From Aureobasidium sp. EXF-3400 (lineage: Eukaryota; Ascomycota; Dothideomycetes; Dothideales; Saccotheciaceae): DNA of 64,000 nt. The stretch is taken from NCBI GenBank assembly GCA_024195585.1, contig SWBL01000032.1, forward strand, positions 1 to 64,000. Reading direction: 5' to 3'. This document shows, piece by piece, positions 55,901-64,000 of this stretch (positions within the stretch are counted from its first letter, which is position 1; each line of letters begins with the position of its first letter). The translations under genes and the position numbers were made by a program. The notes beneath the pieces are model-generated. The model saw only the letters and a program-made list of their open reading frames with translations, was not told where the DNA came from and did no database searches.

Positions 55901-57007
55901 TTAGAGCTTGGCCTCCTTCTCAAACTTCTCGCTGAAAGGGTAGTCAGTGTAACCCTTCTCGCTCTTGGCAGCGTAGAAGGTGTCACGGTCGTAGTCGGCA
56001 AGGGGAATGTTCTCCTTGATGCGGTAGACAAGGTCGGGAGTGGAGATGAAGTATCTGCCAAAGACAATGACAACATCCTTGTCGGCGTATTCCTCCTCGG
56101 CAGCGCGACGGGCACTGTCAGCGCGGAAGCCGCCAGCAATGAGGATGGGAGAGGTGTTGCCCCAGGCGTCGATGGCGAAGTTGATCTTCTCAGTCGACTC
56201 GATATCAGCATTGCCCTGGATTCTGGACTCGACCAAGTGGACGTATGCGAGCTTGTGCTCCTTGAGGCCGTTGATGAGGTAGGTGAAAGTGGGGACGGGG
56301 TCGTCCATCTTCATGCCCTGGAAGGGAGACCAGGGAGACAATCTGATACCAGTCTTGTCGGCACCAACGGCATCAACAACAGCCTTGGTGACCTCGAGAG
56401 CGAAGCGAGTGCGGTTCTCGATGCTGCCACCCCACTTGTCGGTACGCTTGTTGCAGGTGTCCTGAGTGAACTGGTCGATCAGGTAGCCGTTTGCGCCGTG
56501 AATCTCAACTCCGTCGAATCCTGCACCCTCAATGGCGTTCTTGGCAGCGTTGGCGTAATCCTTGATGAAGATCTGGATCTCCTCCTCAGTAAGAGGACGA
56601 GGCTTGGGAGAGTTGTCGCTCATAGGAATGTCAGAGGAAGAGCAGAAGTCGTAGCCATCCTTCTTGAGAACGCTGGGGTCAGCAGCGCGGCCGAGAGCCC
56701 ACATCTGCATGTAGATAACACCACCCTTGGCGTGGACAGCATCGACAATCTCCTTCCAGGCCTTGATCTGAGCGTCGGTGTAAATTCCAGGGACGTTGTT
56801 GTAGCCACCAGCGCGAGCAGAGATGGGAGTGGCTTCAGTGATCAAAAGAGTTCCAGGAACGCAAGCACGCTGAGAGTAGTACTCCTTGACGAAAGGAAGT
56901 TGAACGTGGTCATCATCGGCGCGGAAACGAGTCAAAGGAGCCATAGCCAGACGGTTCGACAACTTGGCCTTGCCGATTTGAAGAGGTTGGAAGAGCTTGC
57001 CGGCCAT
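55901..57007 (-). CDS. Old yellow enzyme-type NAD(P)H:flavin oxidoreductase
   Basis: 368 aa, single exon, ATG at 57007. An FMN-dependent (beta/alpha)8 barrel that reduces activated C=C bonds such as enones. The start LFQPLQIGKAKLSNRLAMAP and the catalytic GFDGVEIHGANGYLIDQF (H170, N173, with Y175 as the proton donor) are diagnostic, followed by KWGGSIENRTRFALEV and the phosphate-binding end IVFGRYFISTPDLVYRI. The segment usually reading QLWHLGRA is QMWALGRA here, as in several fungal OYE branches. The physiological substrate is unknown. Codon bias is strong and leaves a 410-codon shadow on the other strand. Confidence 0.95.
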   Translation of the reverse strand: MAGKLFQPLQIGKAKLSNRLAMAPLTRFRADDDHVQLPFVKEYYSQRACVPGTLLITEATPISARAGGYNNVPGIYTDAQIKAWKEIVDAVHAKGGVIYMQMWALGRAADPSVLKKDGYDFCSSSDIPMSDNSPKPRPLTEEEIQIFIKDYANAAKNAIEGAGFDGVEIHGANGYLIDQFTQDTCNKRTDKWGGSIENRTRFALEVTKAVVDAVGADKTGIRLSPWSPFQGMKMDDPVPTFTYLINGLKEHKLAYVHLVESRIQGNADIESTEKINFAIDAWGNTSPILIAGGFRADSARRAAEEEYADKDVVIVFGRYFISTPDLVYRIKENIPLADYDRDTFYAAKSEKGYTDYPFSEKFEKEAKL

Positions 57008-57759
57008 TTTGAACGAATTGATTTAAGTTGGAAGGAAAAATGTGACACTCGCTAGAAATGCTGCAATTGGGTTTGTAGATTCGAGGAGACTCGATGTATG
57101 CTTTATACGGCACCTACTTATATGTCTAATTATTCTAGTCAGGCACTGCTTTATTAAGCAGGCTATAGAAGTTGGGAGAAAACGGTGAGGCAATGTTCTT
57201 TGCCGAATGGCCGGGGCGTGCACGATCGCTTACCAATCTGTCCTTTGTTTCAACGCAGTAGATGCTTGATAGGGTCCAGTGCCAATTGCGCAATCGGCAT
57301 GCTGATGGCGATTATACATGCTTGAAGATTTGAGATCATCCGTTGATGCTGGGTGAGCAGTAAATTTGAGTTCAATCTGATATCTGGTTATCTCTCACGG
57401 TATCGTCAACCAAAAGGGAAGGTGGTAAACAGTTACGTCATCAGAATGTTCGCCGTTGCGGCTAAAGTTTCATGTACTGCAGCACGCCTCGCACCGACAC
57501 CGCGTACCGATGCCGGTTGAACACTTTAGCATTGACAAGTTGTTGCCACCTTGAACACTGTGCAAGGTCTGACTTCCTAACGACACTGAAGCGAAGAGGT
57601 GTCGGTCGCTCTGTTAGTTTGTTTATAAAGAAAACGTTCACTGTTGACGAAGATAGGATACAAAACTGCAGAAGGAAACAGCTGGATGTTGACTCAATGA
57701 CAGATGCTCTATAGCTATACTATTCCAATGTTGCGTCTATATTTATATGTCAATTCCAT
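57008..57759. other. Intergenic
   Basis: 752 bp upstream of the OYE gene and downstream of AlaX. No gene seen. Confidence 0.45.
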
Positions 57760-58765
57760 CTATGCAACAGCATATGAAACCCTGCTGGTTCCCTTGCTCC
57801 TGCTGATCTTCCTAACTGTTGTCTTGCCACAAGCCGAGGTACTGTCAACATGAGTTCCTCCACAAGGATAGGTATCTGCTCCAACGATCTTGACAACTCT
57901 GAACTTCTCTCCTGCTGCGACGTTCGGGTTGTCGGTGATGAGTCTTTCGAGACCATTCTTCTTGAAGTCCTCCTCGCTCCACCACTCAATCTCGACCGGC
58001 AAGTCGCCATCGACATATTCGTCAACCTTCTTCTGGATTGCATCTTTCCACTTGCCCTCAATTGACCCTTGGAATTCGCAAGATGCAGCATCCGGGAAGT
58101 GCGATGCCTTGAGTTCATCGAAGTTTTCGACCTCCTTCTCAAGTAGTTTTCTGGTTGCAGCTCCAAGTACGTGTCCTGCTGTGTGTAGCCTAGAGTAGAG
58201 TAGACGCTTCTCGGTATCGATCTCCTGGGTGATGGTCTCTCCTTCGGCGAATGCGCTGTTTCCAGGCTCGAAGCGTCCAAAATGTAAGACCTGTCCGTTG
58301 GAAACAGCATCCATGCGAACAGCGCTGACGTTAAAGATGCTGTTTGATGTCTTCATGATGCCGACGTCGGATGGCTGGCCACCGCCTTGAGGGTGGAAGA
58401 TTGTTTGTTCGGTGACAACCACATGGTCGTCATCAGTGATCTGCTTGAATAGAGATTGGTTGGCCTCCTCTAGCGAAGTCGCTGAACGAATTGATCGGAC
58501 TGCCGTCGCAAGAGAGTACAACTTTGCGTTGTGCTGGAACGCCAAATACGTTCTTGTGGAAGCAGCCTGTAGCCATAGTCAGCATGAATTGACATTCTCT
58601 TTGAATCGAAACGCCTATGATTCAGGCGTTATGCGTTTGACACAAGCACTCTCAATGGTGACTTTATTCTTTTGAGAACACACTGTCGTATTGCGATTGC
58701 ATTTCTTATGGTGATTGAACCTCGCCTGGAAGTTGGTCGCTGAGAAAAAAAGCTCAACCTACCAT
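57760..58765 (-). CDS. AlaX-type trans-editing protein
   Basis: 269 aa. The main exon runs 58566-57760; the start codon is proposed as a separate three-base exon (58763-58765) joined across a roughly 196-nt intron (ATG|gtaggt ... ctacag), because the open frame has no ATG of its own near the domain start. AlaX proteins hydrolyse Ser or Gly wrongly attached to tRNA-Ala. The zinc site is HTAGH (H129, H133) and CGGTH (C236, H240), and FHPQGGGQPSDVG is the family's Gly-rich signature. It has no synthetase core, so it is a free-standing editor. The 5' end is the weak part of the model. Confidence 0.85.
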
Positions 58766-59622
58766 GTTTGTTCAACTATAATCCAGAAAACCTCCTTCCT
58801 TCTCCAATGCCAGAAAAAAAAAGTAACACAAAAGGAAAGAGTCACTCAAACCAAACGAGATAAAGATGCCACGCCCTGTCGTTGACGGCCGACAGTTCGG
58901 CAAATCCTGCCCCCAACGTGCCAGCCGCTTTCTACGGGATACGATGGTTCTGCCTTCGATGTGCGACTTCATACTCTGCATCAACGATCATCCATCAGGC
59001 TTGAATACTTATCACTGCACAAATCATCAATACATATCGCTGTGTCAGAGGTCCCTAGCAATAATCGATATCGACATCTTCGCATTGCGTGTTCATTAAA
59101 ACCTACTGGCTCGCACCGACATAAACATCCTACAACTCTCTCAATCAGCAGATGTTTTTCGAACATACTTTTCAACAACGACATGTTCTCAAGAAACAAG
59201 CAGCTCTTACACCCAACCTAAGCAATACAATGTACCAATCTTCTGCGCGGCAATCTTGAAAGCTTAAAACTCTGAAATAGATCCTCGTCTTCCACATGGC
59301 AGCAGACCAATGTTGCAACAGAAACTATCACAAAATAATGAACAGGTGAGGGTTATTGCCTGCTAGAGATGATGAAACTCATGAGATTGAAACTCCGCAG
59401 ACCTCTGAGCTCAGCATACACCTTGAAGCTTGATTTGAGCCCCACAACAACCACTGAAAACACCATGGTGAGGCTGTACGAGGCTCATATGATGCCCACA
59501 ACAAACCTTGCGTGTGTAAACTTGAGAGGGTTCAGCGGACGGGCTAGGGTGTCACCTAGTTCAAAAAGTCGCTGGTTCCCAGCATTGTTGTACAAACCAT
59601 CCTTTCCATCTACTCAACAATC
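58766..59622. other. Intergenic
   Basis: 857 bp between divergent genes. Open frames up to 112 codons lack family-like sequence. Confidence 0.45.
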
Positions 59623-60138
59623 ATGCCGACTTGGATCCGCAAGAAGAAACCATACGATGTTGTCATCGTCTTGTACGACACCATCTCGAGAGACAAGTAT
59701 GGATTAAACACATACACGAACGAACTTGAACGAATGAGGACTGCCATATCGCTGTCTCCGAGTTCGAAATGGCGAGACGTGCGTGTCGAGAGCTGGAATC
59801 TGATCACTTATTGGTTCGGTGCCATCGAACATTCCAACCGCCGCGATTATTCTCTCGAAATGTCGATGCACTACACAGCTGGCGACGCCAAAAAGATCCG
59901 AACGATTAATAGATCAGACGATCACGCCTTCTTTGGACTTCTTGCGCGAGATGATATCACCGACCTGGAATTGCGTATCAATGTTACCCACCGATACAAG
60001 TCATTCACCAAGCATCTCGAAGAGGTAAAGACTCACGAAGCGAGCTCGCAGAAATCGGTCGAGGAATTCAAGGTGGACAAGTCAGAGTCGACTGTGTCGG
60101 TCAAGGAGATGAAAACCCACTCCTGCATCATCCAGTGA
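59623..60138 (+). CDS. Orphan 171-aa protein ending in a CaaX box
   Basis: Single exon, ATG at 59623, followed by a stop in the same frame after CIIQ. I do not recognise the family. Residues 1-130 look like a compact alpha/beta domain (VVIVLYDTISRDKYGLNTYT, WRDVRVESWNLITYWFGAIE, DDHAFFGLLARDDITDLELR). Residues 131-170 are charged and helical. The last four residues, CIIQ, form a CaaX motif with Gln, a residue that favours farnesyl transferase, so membrane anchoring is predicted. No signal peptide is present. Confidence 0.65.
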   Translation: MPTWIRKKKPYDVVIVLYDTISRDKYGLNTYTNELERMRTAISLSPSSKWRDVRVESWNLITYWFGAIEHSNRRDYSLEMSMHYTAGDAKKIRTINRSDDHAFFGLLARDDITDLELRINVTHRYKSFTKHLEEVKTHEASSQKSVEEFKVDKSESTVSVKEMKTHSCIIQ

Positions 60139-60424
60139 TGCATAGGCTAGCTTTGCTGTTAGCACCTGCGGACCAAAAACCCTTGAAGAACAATTTCGAT
60201 ATGTGAGCTTCGCTATGACATACCATATTGACCGAGCAATGCTAACCTTCGTCTAAAGCTTCTTGGATCTCAACGTATGCTAGTTTCGAATGCCAACAAC
60301 CTCAACCTCTCAGTTGCGATACTGCCAGCTATGTCCCGTCAGGCTATTTGTGACCTCCCCAAAAAGTTCCTTGCAAATACCCACAGTCTTTAGCTTCTCA
60401 GAAAAATATCACACTCTTATTCCT

Positions 60425-60893
60425 TCAAAAATTCCCAGCACTTCCAAACTCTTCATCAGTGACCTTTCCCCCCCAAGTCGTCGCCCCAAACCAACAACCA
60501 AATGCGTCATGACACTCTTGTCACCTGCCCCATGCCAATGCGTCGTCCCCGGAGGCGCCCAAACCAAATCTCCAGCTCTGATCTTCCGAGCGAGGCCCCT
60601 TTATCGCAGATCCATCCTTCGCCGTGCAAAACCTGAAGGTATTGGCCTTTCTCGTGCGTGTGCCAGTGGGTGCGGGCACATGGGGTAAATGTAACATGAC
60701 TATTTTGCAAAGAGAAGTCGTGCATTAGTAGACCTTTCGGAGATCAAGATAGAGGGTATGGTGGTGCTTACGCCATGGCTGCTGATGATTCGTGGTGCAG
60801 CATGCTCAGATACACGTCTCCTGTGAATGTAGTACCGCCTTTGATGACATTTGGTCCTTGTGGTGAGGGTGGAATGATCTTTGACTCTGGCAT
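60425..60893 (-). pseudogene. Cupin-domain gene interrupted by two single-base losses
   Basis: The first exon (from ATG 60893) encodes MPESKIIPPSPQGPNVIKGG and GDVYLSMLHHESS. After an intron come FTPCARTHWHTHEKGQYLQV and HGEGWICDKG, cupin motif 1 with HxH. The homologous sequence continues in the next frame (RKIRAGDLVWAPPGTTHWHG, cupin motif 2) after a C-run at 60596-60599, and shifts again between 60467 and 60487 into KVTDEEFGSAGNF and a stop. Both shifts behave like one missing base in a C/G homopolymer. Relatives are small metal-binding cupins sometimes annotated as mandelonitrile lyase-like. It is either a decaying gene or an intact gene with two sequence errors. Confidence 0.65.
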
Positions 60894-61180
60894 GTTTTGA
60901 TCTCTGGGCTTTGGTTATGAGAAGTGGATATCTGGTCGGATTTGTTCTTGGAAGAAGTCATCCATGGTTTTATGGTCACTCATGTGTCCACTTATTTTTC
61001 GGCCGAAGGCAGAAGTGGGACGTCAACGAGCAATTGCGCCTAGGGGACCAATGATAAGATGGACTGAGATAGGAAGGGTTGAGGAACAGGAAGAAAAGGT
61101 GTCTGCTTGATAGATTTGTAACTTGACACACAACCTTTCCCTACTTCACCGTTTACTTTGCATCATCTACATCTATACTC

Positions 61181-64000
61181 TTATCTAACACTCCACAGAA
61201 TCCCTCCAAGCCCTATATTGACAATAATATGCCACGCGACAGCCCAAGCCATGGCGTAAAGATACTTTGGACTAAACACTGTCCAGATGAACAGATGCGT
61301 TCTCAGCATAGTACAAGCCACCATCACAGCTACTAAGCTTGCAGAGATGAATATAGACATGATGCTGATATGTTCATGCCAGATGTCATGATCCTTCTTC
61401 TTTTGCTTGGGTGCAGATGCAGCTCCGTCCGCAGCTTGTTGACGCAACAGCTCTCTCTCCTCGTGAATCCATTTCTTGTTGCCTAGAGTCCGCTGTGTCT
61501 CAGCTGCTTTCTCGAGACGATCAAGAGCTGCTTCTTCTTGTTCGATAGAAGGTAGGGTGAAGAGCACAGCCGCACAGGTACTCCAGTATATCGGACCAGC
61601 CCAATTGGATGCAAAAAGAAGGACACCAACAGCAACGACATTATAGCCGCTTACACCGTTGTATGCATTGCTGAGATCAATACTGGAAATCGCGTTGGAG
61701 TTGCCAAGGGCGAAGAAAGATGTATGCGCCATGAGAAGGATGGTAACCGTTGTAGAAAGTACCGGCAGAGGCTTTGTGTACGTATGAGAATTGGTGGCGA
61801 TGGGTACGGTTGGTCGCGAGAGCAGGTGGAAAAGAATTTGAGCCTGCAAGTCAAAGAACATGAAGAGTGGAATGTTCTGAGCGCGTGTTTGAGTAACGAG
61901 AAAGAGTGTCAGAAGATCGTGAAGGCGAGATGTAAGACGAGAGTCTGTGAACCCGCTGGCACCCCTCTTCACGGCTTCTTCATCACGTCCGTATCCCAAG
62001 AGAACCATAATGAGAACAGCAAGAGTGGCAATAGACAACCCTACAAAGGCGGTCCTGGCTTGGGTCACAAGATCCAGCTCAGAAGTCCACTCTCTGATAG
62101 TCTCGGCAAGACCGCCAACCAGTTCTGGCGCATCGGCCTGGGTGAAGTTGAGCTTGAACACAAACGAAGGCAAGACCAGAGAGATGGCAGAAATGGTTGC
62201 AAACTCGGGAGCCAGAATGTCAGCAAAAGTCCGTCGCCCAATGCGGAAGGCTAGTTGAATGTAAGCCGTGATGATGAGTGTCCACAGAATAATGTGGTGG
62301 TCAGGGAAGAAAGTGTGAGCGACATCAGGATCGCCAGCATGTTTTTGGCCAGTCTGGTTCCAGCGTGTTGATAGACGGTGGAGCGCGAGAAGGACAAAAG
62401 CGGAGAAGACCACCGATGTTTGAAGCCCAATAACTTTGGTTCTGAGACAGGAGCTGTTAGCTGACGTTTCACTGGTCGAAGGATCGTACATACTTTGCGG
62501 CATAGAGATAGGCCATCCAAGCTGCTGTAGCCCAATACCAGAAGTGTTGCTCTTCTTCGACATAGCTAGTGGCAAACATCATAACGCCGTAGAGGATGGT
62601 CATCGAAGTGAAGCCCAGACCAGCAGACGTTGGTGGCCAGACATGCTGTTTTGAGAAGACAGCCAAGACAAGAGAGACGGCTGCAATAGCAGCACCAGCG
62701 ATCAAGCGATCGACGTTATAGCTGCTTGCGGTAGTACTTAGGACATCCTGGGCATCTTTGAGAAACTAAAAAGGCGTCAGCAAAAGTCGTGGAATATACA
62801 CCCACTAGACTAACCTCATTTAGATGAGCGACCGAGGCCACCAGCTCTCCTGGTTGCAGACTACTTGACAGGGCGTATCTGACCGAGTACCAGCGACAGT
62901 TGAGTCTTGCTTCATCTTCAAAGCCTTCGCAGTCTACACAAAGTCTGCCATCAACCTTCGGATCGTACTTCCAAGCGTCAGAGTCACCGAATTTGGCTTT
63001 GAGGATGCTCAGCATCTGTAAGGCATTCCTGTAGAGCAACTCGGCTGCAACATTCAAACCGGCACTGCTGGCCTTCGTCTTCCAGAAGCCAAGCATCTCG
63101 GGCAGAATGATTCCAAGGTTGTTGCGAGGGATGGGAATGCCCAAAAGAGCGGAAAGCGTAGGCACAACATCATTCTGAGCGACCTTGCGGTAGAACTCGA
63201 ACTCGGTTCCCTCTTTAGGATCAGTGGGAGCCGAGTATGCTGGCTTGTCCAGATCCATGAACTTTGGTGAGATGAAGACAAGAGCGGGCTCAGTCTCACC
63301 AGGGGCAGAACCTCCATGGTTTCCACCAGAGTTCATGCCGTGGTCGCCAGCCACAACGAGCAAGGTATCATCGAGGTGGCTGTTTAGTTCCATGGCCTCG
63401 TATATTTTCTTGACAATGCCATCCATCTCTTTTTGCTTTGGCAGCATGTTTGGGCTCAGGGGCCCGGCTTTGTGACCGATGTGATCCAGACCGAGATAAT
63501 GCATAATCATGACATCCCAGTCAGGTTGTTCTAGTTCTCTTGGAACATGTCGGGTAACGTTGTTGTCGACCTCTGTGAAATCGGAAACGAAGAAGGAGCT
63601 GGTGCCATCGTGTCGGGCGAAGAAATCGGGGAATAGCTTTAGCCAGGTGTCGTCTCCATAGAAGATGAGGTTCCCATTGTTGAGATTGGCTTTGGCTTGA
63701 GCCAGCCATGTATCTTGGGTAGCCAGAGAAGAAGTGGTGTCGCTTTCGGCAAAGTTGAGGATGACGTCGAGGAACGAAGGTACAGAGCCAGTGGTCAAAG
63801 CCTTGACTCTGGGCATGGTGATGGTGGGCGGAGTGGCATGTGCTGTGAAGGGCAGCGCTGCGCCAGAGCGTATGAGTTCTTGGGTAAAGGTGAAACCTGA
63901 TCCATGGCCATAGACGAAATCACTGGCTGACCATCAGCAATCTACTCTTTGTTCTGTATCTGTAGGGGAACGTACCCACCTCCTCAACGCGTCCACAGTC
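61181..64000 (-). CDS. LAS21: GPI ethanolamine phosphate transferase 2 (partial, 5' end outside window)
   Basis: The C-terminal part of Las21/Gpi7, an ER membrane enzyme that adds ethanolamine phosphate to the second mannose of GPI anchors. The alkaline-phosphatase-like lumenal domain is seen as SDFVYGHGSGF, TITMPRVKALTTGSVPSF, HYLGLDHIGHKAGP and VVAGDHGMNSGGNHGG, all metal or substrate positions of the PIG-G/Gpi7 group. After it comes a membrane region of about ten hydrophobic helices to the stop at 61181. Introns are visible near 63923-63979, 62767-62815 and about 62450-62490. The SGGNHGG form, rather than the PIG-O or PIG-N variants, supports Las21. The N-terminus with the catalytic Thr lies beyond 64000. 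Confidence 0.92.

Noticed and set aside
55823..57055. 410-codon open frame antisense to the old yellow enzyme
   Set aside because: Same codon-bias shadow effect; the - strand OYE is complete and certain.

Overview
This is nuclear DNA of a filamentous ascomycete (Pezizomycotina). The evidence is short GT..AG introns of about 50-60 nt in most genes, dense packing on both strands, fungus-specific genes (a DASH-complex SPC19 homologue, palI/RIM9, a fused phytoene synthase/lycopene cyclase) and a carotenoid-rhodopsin cluster. A dothideomycete is my best guess from gene content, but that is inference. I saw no transposon, tRNA, rRNA or CRISPR array. About 31 protein-coding loci are supported; one looks broken and one runs off the right edge.

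Layout. 1.2-18.7 kb is housekeeping: RSM22 (mitochondrial ribosome assembly), ATP18 (ATP synthase subunit j), SPC19 (kinetochore DASH complex), a vacuolar-type zinc transporter, cytosolic aspartyl-tRNA synthetase, an uncharacterised helical protein with a faint UFL1-like pattern, MRP2 (mitochondrial uS14), NOP6, a Rac GTPase, a rhamnose mutarotase-like protein, LRP1/RRP47, a CHCH-domain protein and a DUF1295 membrane protein. 20.5-21.8 kb encodes a disordered protein with a tandem array of CDK consensus sites.

22.0-31.4 kb is the distinctive part. A carotenoid dioxygenase (carX type) is divergent from the bifunctional phytoene synthase/lycopene cyclase (carRA), followed by phytoene desaturase (carB) and a microbial rhodopsin (carO). 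Together they would take geranylgeranyl diphosphate to beta-carotene, cleave it to retinal and load the retinal onto the rhodopsin. The opsin keeps every key bacteriorhodopsin proton-pumping position I could align, so a light-driven proton pump is predicted.

32-54 kb holds an annexin with degenerate calcium sites, RPL37, palI (ambient pH signalling), acetate kinase, TLG2 (endosomal/Golgi syntaxin), calmodulin, an isochorismatase-fold hydrolase, a Cid1-family nucleotidyltransferase with a very long disordered tail, a secreted SGNH esterase and a PPN2-like phosphatase. 54.5-64 kb holds a LURP-one/tubby-like protein, an old yellow enzyme, an AlaX editing protein, an orphan protein ending in a CaaX box, a cupin gene apparently interrupted by two single-base losses, and the 3' part of LAS21/GPI7.

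Exon joins were worked out by hand from splice consensus, reading frame and family conservation. They have not been tested against transcripts.
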